Below are positions 1 through 11,500 of a stretch of DNA of 43,719 nt, in pieces (within the stretch, counting starts at the first letter, position 1; the number at the start of each line of letters is the position of its first letter). The notes under the pieces are model-generated. The model had not been told where the DNA came from, did not search any database, and worked only from the letters and a program-made list of their open reading frames with translations. The position numbers were made by a program, and so were the translations under genes. Origin of the DNA: Phoronis australis (lineage: Eukaryota > Phoronida > Phoronidae); the NCBI GenBank assembly GCA_002633005.1, contig NMRA01000030.1, positions 319,980 through 363,698 of the forward strand, given 5' to 3'.

Positions 1-3000
1 TGGGTGAGTTCTTAGTTTTCTTGGAATCATACTAGGATATACCCGATCAAGTAGACTACTGCGTTTCAAGTCATACACTATAGGCACCTGACGTTTCAAA
101 TTGGAAGCTCGCGCCGAATGACGTCGTATGACGTAGCAATGCGAGCCTCATTTGCATATGTTAGTGACATCTGTTGGTTCAAAAAAGAGGCTCATGCCCG
201 AGTACATGCCTGGGAAGAAGCATCTTTTGGAAGGGTAAACATGTCACGTTCAAAGCATCCCAGTGCCAGTAATATGCAGTCTTTGAGGACCAAAGTGGTG
301 TCATTTTATAGCTAAAGAGTTAATCTTTCAAAAATAATGCTTGGATTCCAGATAACTTGAATATTTACTTTTGAAATCACGTTTGAAATAACGTTAAAAT
401 GCTCTAAAACAGTTGTCCCTTCCTGGTTATCTCTTCCTGGTATTATCTATCTGGTCTAAAAATCTTATGATTCTCTCTATCCTTAGGACCCTGGTTTATC
501 GGGGAGGTCATTCAAGGTCATGTAGGCTATGTGTATGTTTACGGTGTCTACATCCATTCTGGTTACATTCCTGGCAGTCTTACATTCCTCTATGGAGTTT
601 TTCAAGTAAGCAGTTTCTATTTATTTTTCACAAAAACAATTGCCAAAACTAACATTGTATGCACCCACATATTTATGTATGTGCATTAGGCTGTCCGTCT
701 GCCCGTCATCCGCTGCTGTATCTCCAAAACCCCATGATGGATGTTTGTGAAATTTTGCAGACATGCTTCTAACTAGCCAGCCAACTAGCTATATGAAGAC
801 TATTGTCAAAATACAGCTAGGTACCACTGTGTGTTTTTCTTCCATTGATCCCGACATTGCACACAGCCAGGGTAGTTCTGCTCGTCACCTCGCCGTGAGA
901 CCTGTATCAACATGTAGAGCTAAAGACCGGATGGGGTGCATGCAAAATCTGGTAATCGAACGACACTCACCTTGCCAGTTACAGCCGTTTAAGTGGAAAG
1001 CAATCTAATAAACGTCATTTTCTTGCGTAATCCTCCACCTTTGCTAACAAAAAAATTATGTTGTCGTTTTGAAAACACTACGCTCGTAACATGCGCACGC
1101 GCCATTTCCAAAGTTTTTGCAACATCTCTCGGGAGATGATGATAGCTTGGCAGCAGCAAAATTTCTTCTGAAATTTGGTTTTTCAGTATCAAATTTCTAA
1201 AAACTTGTACCTAAATGAAACCAGTTCCGATAATTTGTTGTGATATCTACGCAACTTCGTGAAAGAAGAACAGTTGATTAAAGAATCAGCGAAAAAAGAA
1301 ACTGGCCTATAGGTGACGCAATATTTCATGACGCCGACACAGAAGATCGCTCCACAACTTTAGCAGCAAAATAACGGTAGAATGCCATTTTTTCCAACAT
1401 CGTTAAATAATTTAGTTTCTGTCAGATTTATCTTACCACTTTTTTACCCACATCAGCGCAAAGCTGTATATTTAGTATACAGCTTTGTACCAAGGCTAGC
1501 TTCTGTCGTGGAGGGGATAACGTGACCACATTTTTGGACGCATCCGACCACCAGTGTGCTCCCTTTTGCCACTTTTATTTTTTACTTTTGTGTTTTTTCT
1601 GAACTAGGTGTGACATGCACGCCTTCTGTAGGTGTATCTATTAAGGTGACAATGCTGCCTTGTCATTTCCGCATGTATTCGACATGTTCTGCATCACTTA
1701 GTGGCCATTTTTATTTGCCCACATATTTATATGTGGACGCATTATGCCGTCATCTCTGTCCGTCCGGGCGGCGTCCGTCCATCCGGCATCCGCTGCTCTA
1801 TCTCCAAAACCGGTTGACGTATGTTCATGAAATTTTGCACATGTGTTCTTTTCATGGATGGGACGGCATGAGCGAAGTTTTGGACGAATCTGATTACTGG
1901 TGTGCCCCCTAGTGGCAATTTTAGTTTTTTACTTTTACCTCTGTATCTTCAAAGGTCCTCAACATATTTTCACAAAATTTGGTATATAGGCATCTATTAG
2001 TGAGACGACGATATCCTTCTGTTTTTGGATGGATTCGACGTTCTTTGCTCCACCTAGTGGCCATTTTTACTGTTTTCGAGACTGTTTTTTTAGCGTCCAC
2101 CCCTCTATCAACCAAACCGCTCTAGGGCTGATTGTGAAAATTGACATTTATGTTACTATGAAGAGGACGCTTGGCGATGATTTTTCGACGACTGTGGCGC
2201 CTCCTAGTGGCTATATCTCCTAAACCATTTGCAGGATCTTTGCTAAATTTAGTAAGTGCATTTATATGACGATGACAATGGACGACGACGACTTTCGAAC
2301 AGATCTGACTGCTGGTGTGCCACCTAGTGGCATTTTTATTTTTTTACGTTTACCTCTGTATCTTCAAAGGTCCTCAACCTATTTTCATAAAATTTGGTGT
2401 ACTGGCTTCTGTTAGTGAGGTTACGCTATCTTTCTGTTTTCAGATGGATTAGATATAGTTTGCGCCACCTAGTGGCCATATTTACTGTTTTTGTTCTATT
2501 AGACAAATGACTTAAGGATCATTATGAAAATTGGTGTACATTTTCCTTCTAAGAAGAGCACAGCTGACGATTATTTTCAAATGGCTCTGATTTCTAGTCC
2601 GTTGATGCATCTCCTAAATTTCTTGCAGGATCTTAAATTTTACTTGTGTATTCCTAGGAACATAACATCATGGCATATAGGTTTCTATTTGAGTGACGAT
2701 AATATCTTCCCAGTGTTGAATTAATTTGACATATTTTATGCTACCTAGTGACCATTTTTATTATTTTTGAGTCCTGATTTTGGTGCCTGCCTCTCTATCG
2801 GTCAAATCATATCCGCAACTCAAGAAAACGCTTCAGAGTTTATTGGGGTTGACCAGCCTTAAAACTGTAAATTCAAAAATGGTAATGCATTGCATGTGAC
2901 TTCACTTGCAAGCTCATTTGGCAAAATTCAAGATCCTATCAATGAGTGTGGAAATGTTTTTAAACTTCAAAGTGTTTAGAACAAGAATTCAAGATTGACT

Positions 3001-3442
3001 GCTAAACAAAGGAAATAATTCCCCTTTAACTATTAGGACATGACAAATATTCAAAATGTTCAAACCAAAGACGAACTTTATAACAGATTGTAACAACCAA
3101 GTTGTGCATCTTAATTTTTGCTGATCCCATATTTTTCAATTTCAGGTGGTGATGATCAACATTCCATTTACCATATACATAGGCCATTGTCAACGGCTAG
3201 TCTATCACAGGCAACAGTTCAAGAAAGATTTCGACTCTTCAGTACTTCAGTACCTTGTCAACCACTGGCCGTTCTACCTCATCCTGGCAGTACAAGCCTA
3301 CCTTGCCTACACAGGCTTCTATATGGCCTATGGGAGTATGGCCTTTTTCCTAAGTCCTATGAGGACCTGGTCCATAGTCTTATTTATTGTTATTCGGAGG
3401 TGGGCACTTCAAGCCAGCTCATCACTGAGTAAGTCTAGTTAA
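1..3442 (+). CDS. TMEM62: TMEM62-like transmembrane protein, 3' exons (partial)
   Basis: The C-terminal part of a multi-pass membrane protein, with its 5' end outside the window. Exons are probably ..1-3 (ending G before GTGAGT), 487-605 and 3146-3442 (stop TAA 3440-3442). The phases fit: the G at 3 plus GA at 487 gives glycine, and exon 487-605 ends in phase 0. Exon 487-605 reads GPWFIGEVIQGHVGY and on to GSLTFLYGVFQ; this Gly-Pro-Trp, Gly-Glu and Gly-Ser-Leu-Thr-Phe spacing is as I remember it from TMEM62, a protein with an N-terminal metallophosphoesterase-like domain and C-terminal membrane helices. The last exon (98 residues) has two hydrophobic stretches, around FYLILAVQAYLAYTGFYMAY and TWSIVLFIVI. 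Human TMEM62 has no settled function. The 2.5-kb last intron is filled with repeats. The assignment rests on recalled family resemblance and needs a protein search. Confidence 0.68.
660..780 (+). repeat. Terminal fragment of the modular repeat family (copy 1)
   Basis: Begins with the near-palindrome at 660-685 (TGCACCCACATA, spacer, TATGTGCA), followed by a GTCCGTCTGCCCGTCATCCGCTGC-like stretch, ATCTCCAAAACC and GTGAAATTTTGCA. The same order occurs at 1717-1840 and, inverted, at 30980-31120. It lies in the TMEM62-like intron. Confidence 0.7.
1460..1486. repeat. Perfect 11-bp-stem hairpin
   Basis: AAAGCTGTATA, a five-base TTTAG loop, then TATACAGCTTT. It sits just before the modular repeat array that starts near 1500, in the same place that the CCCACATA palindrome occupies in related copies, so it may be the end of a sequence variant of that element. 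Confidence 0.65.
1550..2800 (-). repeat. Array of ~145-bp degenerate modules carrying a CCACTAGGTGGC-type core
   Basis: About eight diverged modules. Each has a box reading, on the minus strand, CCACTAGGKGGCRC or a decayed form, next to an A/T-rich stretch. The best boxes are at 1902-1915, 2047-2060, 2197-2210, 2317-2330 and 2462-2475, spaced 145, 150, 120 and 145 bases. Weaker ones are near 1560, 1697 and 2740. Between boxes, blocks such as CTCTGTATCTTCAAAGGTCC repeat (about 1940 and 2355). The palindrome at 1717-1740 lies inside. The array occupies the TMEM62-like intron, and relatives lie at 23205-23540 and 30804-31125. Confidence 0.75.
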
Positions 3443-3570
3443 TGCGAGATTGAGAGTAGAAAAGGGAGATTTTGTGGCTTTAAGGCAGTCTATGCTGTGC
3501 TGGGAACTTTTATATTGATTGTAGATGCATGAATTTCTCTTAATTGGTGTACTTTTTATGTATAATTTGT

Positions 3571-3576
3571 AATAAA
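3571..3576 (+). promoter_or_regulatory. Polyadenylation signal AATAAA of the TMEM62-like gene
   Basis: A canonical AATAAA lies 129 bases after the stop codon at 3440-3442. It is the first AATAAA downstream and lies before the transposable element that starts at 3628, so a short 3' UTR ending near 3590-3600 is likely. The cleavage site itself cannot be seen. Confidence 0.6.
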
Positions 3577-3627
3577 TCAGATTAAATACATTTCACCAAT
3601 TTGATGGCTAGTCATGTCATTATGTAA

Positions 3628-4192
3628 GGACTGTTCCAGTAAAATCTGTATGGGAGGGGGGGGAAGGCACCTTTTTTTCGCACCCACCACCCATATTTTT
3701 CATTTATTTCTTCAGCCTACCACCCGTAATTTTTTATAAGTTTGAAATGCAACCACCCATAGTTTTTTTTGTTCTTGTGGTTGACTGCACAGGCGCCTGA
3801 GTTTATCTGTTCCTCCATCACCACTAACGTCATTCATTACTAAGAAAACATATGTTTCTTATACATGGTTATTAGCCATCGAGAAATTCTAGCACCTGTG
3901 GTTAAATGGTGTTATGGGCATGCCGATGAGGAGATCGGAGTGAAAAAGTCGGAGCTTTTTGCAAGTTGCATTTTTGTTTCAGTTTTTGATTCTGTGCAGA
4001 TTGTTTATAAAATTTACTAAAATTACCCACCATCAAACATTTATGGCCCAATGAAACAACAACAACCTGTAAATTTTTATTTTTTTGAAGTACGACCACC
4101 AGCCATTTTGAATTTAAATCAAACGCAACCACCCATAAATTTTTGTTTCAGTTGCCCTCCCCCCTCCCACACAGATTTTGCTGGAACAGCCC
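3628..4192. mobile_element. Harbinger-like MITE with ~35-bp TIRs and TAA target duplication
   Basis: The left end reads GGACTGTTCCAGTAAAATCT then a G-rich run; the right end, reverse-complemented, reads GGGCTGTTCCAGCAAAATCT then a G-rich run. Both ends are flanked by TAA (3625-3627 and 4193-4195), the three-base TWA target duplication typical of PIF/Harbinger elements. The 565-bp interior holds repeated phrases such as ACCACCCATA and shows no transposase coding, so it is non-autonomous. It lies between the 3' ends of the TMEM62-like and SLC35F6-like genes. Confidence 0.78.
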
Positions 4193-4360
4193 TAAGAAAA
4201 ATAGGTGACCAACTAGCGACATTATTCCTAGATAAAGGATCAGTCTCTCTTGTGTGTACCAAAACTGCTACAATGAAGACACATTTGTATTGACCATCAA
4301 TCACCTGCTGATTACACAGACCTGCGACACATCATACAATTACCACTCTACTTAGTTGTT

Positions 4361-4436
4361 TAGGAATGATGTCATAGAACGTGGGTCACATGTCTGTTTG
4401 GGAATGATGTCATAGGACACAGGTCACATGTCTGTG
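4361..4436. repeat. 38-bp direct tandem duplication
   Basis: Two adjacent units, each with GGAATGATGTCATAG and GGTCACATGTCTGT, starting at 4362 and 4400. The rest of 4196-5590 is intergenic DNA or 3' UTR of the minus-strand SLC35F6-like gene; I see nothing else defined there. Confidence 0.7.
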
Positions 4437-5590
4437 TAAGAAGCAGGATCACTTCTCAGCTGTTGTATTACTTGTCTGGAGAGGTGCGTATCACTAGTGC
4501 AATATTAGCATATCTGTTACCACGATTAACATTTTTTATGTTCTTATATCTGTTTGCTTAAAGCTCTTTATATTTGTTAATGTTTGATTGTTACAAAAAC
4601 AAACGTCAGTATTGTTTCTCTGCTTCCACTCCAAACACCTTTTTTTCATTCTTATTCAAGGGCAATTGGGCAGATCACACAAAATTTCTAAACCATCTTT
4701 GAAATTATTAGGTCACTTCATGTTTTGTTTTAGTACAGAGTATTAGCATTCTCAATTACACACCTTTGAAATGCAATTCTTATTAGCTTCAAAAGGAAGA
4801 TTTTCCATCATCAAGTTTTATTCTATTTTGATGTTTGTGATTTCAACTTGATCTAATTATTAAGAAAGAGTTTCGTGTTAGTCACTGCATGTAAACATTA
4901 CAGGCTGCTCACAGTGCTTTTCTCAAAGCATAAAGCAATGTATGCGTTATTGTGTCAAAGGCTTTTGTTAAATCAAACATAATTGTGATTCATTCAATAA
5001 AAAGCAATATAGAAGATACATACAGTCAAGGCACTTCTTTACAACGATACACATTTTAAAAATATGTTGTTTCTGCACTTGCACACAAATATTCGAGTTG
5101 TGTCTAGATGGCGACTTGCGCCAGCGCAAGTTGCATTAGGACCGAAGATATCGGTTTGCGTCAGTGTGGACACAAGTTAAACTGGCCAAACTTGACACTT
5201 GTGTGAAAATCTAACCCACCTCTTCCAGGTAGTGCAGGTGACACCTGCAGTGTTGTTATTGACAGAAACAGTGTTAAGGCAACAATAATTATCATTTATG
5301 CAGTTTAGCTCACACTGCCATTTTAGTCTCACGATACAAGTGACAAGTGGCATTCTTATCATTTGTGGCTTTACATTGGTCTCGGGGGTTTGCTGTCTGG
5401 ACTCTCTGCAGGCTGGGGACAAGTTGTCCCTGAGGCTGAACTACACTTGGGCAACTGATGGACAAGTCTAAATGCAATTGTTACTCTCCAGGAGTCTATG
5501 TAAGCAATAACTCTGAAAGTTACTGAGCACCATAAATCGCACCAGACAGTCTGCAAAAGAGATGTTTCCTGAGGCGCATAGACAGACACA

Positions 5591-8500
5591 TCAGTCGTAA
5601 CGAGTTTTCTGGTCACCCAGTATAGGTGTACGTTCATTGTCACTATTGCTTGCCTGTATACTTCTATCTCCACTGTTTTCTGTGTCCACTGCGTGTAACT
5701 CTTGATCTGATGATTTAAAGCACGGCAGCCACGACACATCAACAAGTTCATTATACAGCGCTGTTCCAATCAACAGGAACAAAAACCCATCGATTTGCAA
5801 AAGTCCATATGTTGTGCTGAACTCTTCACCAAAGTCCTATCAACATAAACGTTACAATTTGTCAACTGCAGATTTCGCTAAAAACGATTCGACATTGATT
5901 GGTAGATAACTTCTTTCTTCATTTCTCATAATTGTCTAAAAAATACTTGTGTGTGGATCGCTCTCCAAGCGACATCGTTAAAAGAACAAACAATAGAGAA
6001 ATTGTTTTAAAAAATTATATTAGACCGCAGTGTTTCGAATGTGCACTACAGGTCATGATATAGCAAACCATGCACAACCTAGCAATGGGATTGAATGGCT
6101 ATCTAGCATACTACAAACTCAGGTGGTCGAGTTGTGTCGGTAATAACTCATCTAAAGTATTAGTTGGATCATGAACGAGTTGCAAAAAACTGAATAAAAT
6201 CAATTCCAGAATTGTAAATGATCAAATTCTAATGAAATGTGCAAAGTGTGCAAAACCTTGACAAAAATTGTTACACTTTTATTTCACACATCACTAAAAA
6301 AAACTCTAAAGTCAACTTGGTTTAACTAACCTGGGAAATTGTGTTCAATATGGTTGCGTATTTGAAGGACCACACACATAAGTGATGAATGTACTGTCAT
6401 TGTCCAATTTGAGCAAAGATGTGACAGTGTTATGCACATTGTTCGATTTATCTAGGACTTTAGTGACAGGTCTGTCATTTAGGCAAATATCTGCAAAACT
6501 ACAGATTGTAACTCATATTCTCTGAAAGTAGAAAACCTGTGGAATTTAATTTTTGATTTTTTACCAATCTCCTATTAATTGGGTCTCGTGACCGTGTCTT
6601 TTTAGCAAAATTTGGTTAAAAGAATGTACAAGAATACCAAAACAATGGATAACATGTCTTTGATTAAATGATCAAATTTTATTCAACATAAATGCTCCAC
6701 GTGAGATCTCGAAATCACTGTTAAGTTTCCTAAAGTACTTTGTTTTAGTTTTATGAAATATATGAATTTGTTCATGAAAATCCTATTTTTATAGCCCCTC
6801 GTGCAAATGGCAAACATTTTAAAAACAATTTCTAAAATCCTTTTGGAAAACAGCACATAAAGAGTAGTATCTAAAGTTTCACATAATCCAATCGGTCATT
6901 TCTGATATATAATGTTCCAAAGTTATCCAAATTTGAACATTTTTCAAGGTTGCAACATAATCTTGAGCAAAGATCTGTCTTGTGCACGTTTTACCACAAT
7001 TACTGAACTTTAAATTTATGTAGGGCCCCAGAAAAATGTCCACATTTGGCTAAATTCGGAACATCATTTCTCAGAACAGCTAATTTAATTCACAAGAAAC
7101 TTTAAAATAACATGCTTTATACCTGTTCACCAATAGGCCGTTTTTTGAGCTTTCATGTTGAATATTGAATACAAATTCAAAATTTAATCATGTTACTGAA
7201 TGTGTTGCTTTGTAATGAATGTACTTCAGATTCTCTTTTTGCTAAATTTTCCTAAAAAAGCAAGGTCACGTGACTTAATTAGTGGCAGATTGGTATAAAG
7301 TCAAAAATCAATTTCTACTTTCAGAAATTTTTTACGTTGTTTTGTAACGATTTGGCTAACTATGCAGACCTGTCAATAACCAGCATACCTTGTCAAATGC
7401 ATAATATATGAGAAGGTCTACCACCCAGACAAGTATTGTCCGACAAGCATCTATTAATGTCCTGTGTACAGCTGAAACAAAACGAGGACAAGAAATCAAC
7501 TTTTCAAACAATGCAAGACCTTTTGTACAGTATTCAAAGTGTAGTGACAACCACTAGATGTCACTAGTTATTACTGAGTGCTTTTAGTTGTCAATGGTCA
7601 CATTTTAGCCTGCGGCATACATCTGAAGAGAAATTTATAAATAACAAAATGACAATTTTTATCAAAGATTTGTCAAAGTTAGTCATAAAATACAAAAATC
7701 TAAGGTAAAAATTCTGTTATTTTCGTAAAAAATAATTAACAAAAAAATGTCATTTCTCTGTTTCAAAGGTTGGCTACGTTGCAGTAAACAATGTTGTTTT
7801 ATGCTGCAATGCTGAACCATGTTGAAAATGAAGTTATTTTTGTTTCAAAAGTAAAAAAAGTGAAATTCCACTTTACTGTCATCTTACCAGTGAGAGATCT
7901 CGTCACTGCCAGGCCAAAATAATTGTAAAATGCTATAGACAGAAGGTAGAGGACACAGAAAATAGCCAGTCTTGGACTGTTGCCTATTTGGTACAGGGCG
8001 TCAAGACTGTTCTCATAGCTGTTACCAACTTGAGGTCCAGGTATAAAGTACATGGCTGGCAGAACGGCCTGTGGAAGTTTAAAGATTAGATGAGAACAGA
8101 ACAGGATTAAGACAAACTGTAAGTTGATGGGGCCTGTACGACTAGTAGAAAGGTGTCGTATTTATTTCACCAAGTTTTATTTATTGTGCTCCCTTCGTCA
8201 TTTCCTACATCGTATTGATTAGATGTTATCGGACAAGAATGGTACCATTATTCAAAAACAAAAAATACTGGAAAGTGCTGTAAGTGTGCACGGTGGACTT
8301 AGTTGACATGTGACAAGTGAAAAGACCAAACAATCTCGCAAGTCTCACTGTGAACATGCACACACTCAGGTTATATCTCTGTCCATCTACAACAGGTTAT
8401 AGCGGTGTATGGTTGGTCCATGGTCATGCATCAAACTTACGGCGGCCATAATAACGAAGCCAAATGAGCCCTCCATTCCAACAACTTGAAGTGGATGAAA

Positions 8501-11500
8501 GTTCCTTTTCTTCAGAAAAGTTTCTTCAACGATCATTTGAGTTGCACTCACCAACTGGCTCAGTAGAATCAACAGTACACCTGGTAAATAATGCAGACAG
8601 TTGTACACAGTGGAGAAAACTTTCAGTGCTCAAATGACCTGTGCCTGAGACTACCAAATTTCACACAATGTGATTGGTCAGTTTTTGAGAACAGGCAATG
8701 GTGGTGTCTGAGGTTGAGGCGCAATCACACCGGCTAGAAACTGTACTCAACATGATTCAAAAACAAGCCTGGCATAAGAATGAGTAACGCCAGTGCAGAG
8801 ATGACTTAGGAGACTGTGATGAGTCTTCAAGTTCACACTGCCTGAATATTAATGGGAACAACAAATGAAATATGGTGTTAGGAGTTCCTCCGTATATCAT
8901 TATTGGATATTACAGTTATTACACGACTGTATGTCATTGCATATGTATGATGATAATTAAATAACTGGGTTAGTTATATATACACACAGCACAGTTTATA
9001 GAGGTAAATGATAAAAAACAATGCTATTTTTGTGATAAGACAGGTTCATAGCAAGTTTAAAAGTTACCAAGAATCGCCTTTGAATCTTGTTTGCCCAACG
9101 TTGAATCTTGCAGAACACTAGAGAGTCCTACCAAGATTAAACCAATCACAACAACAAACATTCCTGTCCAGTGGATGCAGCGCAGCTTTCTCTTCAGAAA
9201 AATTTTCTACAAAATGGTTGGTCAACAGAAAATTTTCATACAACAGTGAAAGATATGAATCACAAAATTAACCTAATTTTTTTAAAGATACCTCATAAGA
9301 TAGTAAACAGCACTTGTCCGACTGAAAACTTCAAATATCTTGGAAAAAATCAAAAGACTAATCCAAATTTAACTACTTCATTTGCAACAGCAGAAAAATG
9401 TATTGTGTCATAGACCTAGTTTCATTAGACAAGAGACATCTGAGCATGAGTCAGATTAAGGCAAAGGACAACACATCACAGTTTTAGGGATAATTGTCCA
9501 GCTGACATTTCTTGGATAACACACTAAATAGTTGGGTACCAAAACTTACCATTAGAATGACCAATGTCAATTGTTATTATCAAATAGCCATCACTAAGGC
9601 AACAGTGGACACTAGTGGGATGCATTCTGGACAAATGCACAACACTGAGGGTAAATGCCAGAGAATGGTGTTGTGGTGTTTTGTGACAATTCTATTGAAT
9701 GACCATCAAACCCTCAAAGAGAACAGTGAACTTCACATACTCACGGACAAAATTCCAGCAAAAATTATAATGGATCCTCTAAGCATTTGCCATATAGATG
9801 CATTGACATATAACAGGCCAATACCTGGAACAATCGAAAACTGATTGATTAATCCAACAATACTGAACGAGGAATAGCAGGTTGCCATACAAAATGGTGC
9901 AATGTAGATTTCTATAGATGCTAAGAATAAATTTGAATCTCTGTCCAGTGTTTAGGTGTGCAACAAGGCTAATTTAAAATATGGCTGACAACAACATTGC
10001 TTTTGACCAGCATAACAACCGGTGGATGTGAAATCATTCAGTTCAGTCTACAGAGGAAACAATTTGTCTGCAATACTTTCCAAGCCTGGAAATCACCCAT
10101 TTCTGAACCTAAGCAAACAAAATAAAAATATAAATTTAGTACTTTGATATCAAAAGAAAACAGCAGATGGACTGGGGACTTTTTAATTTTTAAAAACCCA
10201 TAATTTTTTTTAATCATTTGAATGTGAGTGAATGTCTCTAAGACACAAGAAAATAGACTCAGAGCAGGTTTCATTGCACCATACTACTATTTACAAAATG
10301 AACCAATGTCTCAATGTTTTGTTCAATAACCCCACAACACACACTTAAAATATATCAGTAAAAATGAATGATAAATAAGTAATAACATAAAGAAGCCGAT
10401 TAACTGAAAGTTATTCAATTGACTGCACTGCTTAACAAAACTTTGTCAAAGGTATGAACTAATTAAACGAATATTTTAATGAAGTTTTGAAATTTTATTG
10501 TTGCAAGTTCACGTCAAGCTGTACCAGTCCCATCACAAGCATATTATTACAGTCATCTTAACCAGTTATAAGGTTTTTTCTCTATATCTTTCACAAAAAA
10601 TACTCAATTTTTCCATTTTAAAACCTCATGATATACGAAGCTAAAAATGCCCAGACTGTAACTTAGTGCTGCTTCGTGGAGTAACACTTCAATCTTCCTT
10701 TTTCACTTTCTCTGAGAAATAAAAGTTTGCTGTTTTGTCATCTTGTTTTATACTGACTATAAGCTTGAGTGTAAACATCCCTAAAACATGTAGAGTTAAA
10801 TGAATATGGCAAAGCTTACCATAAAAATGCCTAAAACATATAGAGATATGTATAGAGTAAACCTTACTGTAAACAATGCAAAAAAACATGTAGAGATATG
10901 TATAGGGTAAAGTTTACTGTAAACATGCATAAAACATGTAAAGTTGTATGAATAGGGAAGTGTTTCAGATTATTTTTAATTTTTACTAGTGTTAACCTTT
11001 ACCTCACCTGCCACAGAAGTGCCAATCAAATCACAGACAGTTGGCACAGCGAATATAAAAGAGAAGATACGGGATTGTTGGGGTGGCTCCGCAGGGAATG
11101 AGGGGCTTGCCTTAACTCTCTCCAGGTATTCCTGCCTCAAGGCCTTACGCTCGCGACGTCTATGGATGCACAAGCCAATCAGACACAAGGACTCACCTGA
11201 AAAATATTGGAATTTCTGTATGATAATGACCAGTACAAATGATAAATACAGCATAGCGTTTCATTAAAAATGTAAGAATATCAAATAAATACATTATTGT
11301 TAACAGATACCACTGATCATTTTCAGACATTATGTGTGCAAAAAATCGTGAAGGCATTCGCATAATTTCAGTTTAACACGGTCCTCATTTTTGAGATTCT
11401 CAAATATAGCATTCTGAACAACAATCCCCATGGATAAGGCAACAGATTTTTTAAAAAACTATCTCCTGTAATTGGTACAACCCTTTTAAGAGATCTTTAT

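Noticed and set aside
118-315. 65-codon plus-strand frame as a TMEM62 exon
   Set aside because: No family resemblance; the inferred exon end at position 3 and next exon at 487 already join in phase, so this is intron.
1556-2223. Open frames in the repeat array of the TMEM62-like intron
   Set aside because: They lie in diverged non-coding repeat modules and the frames are not shared between modules.
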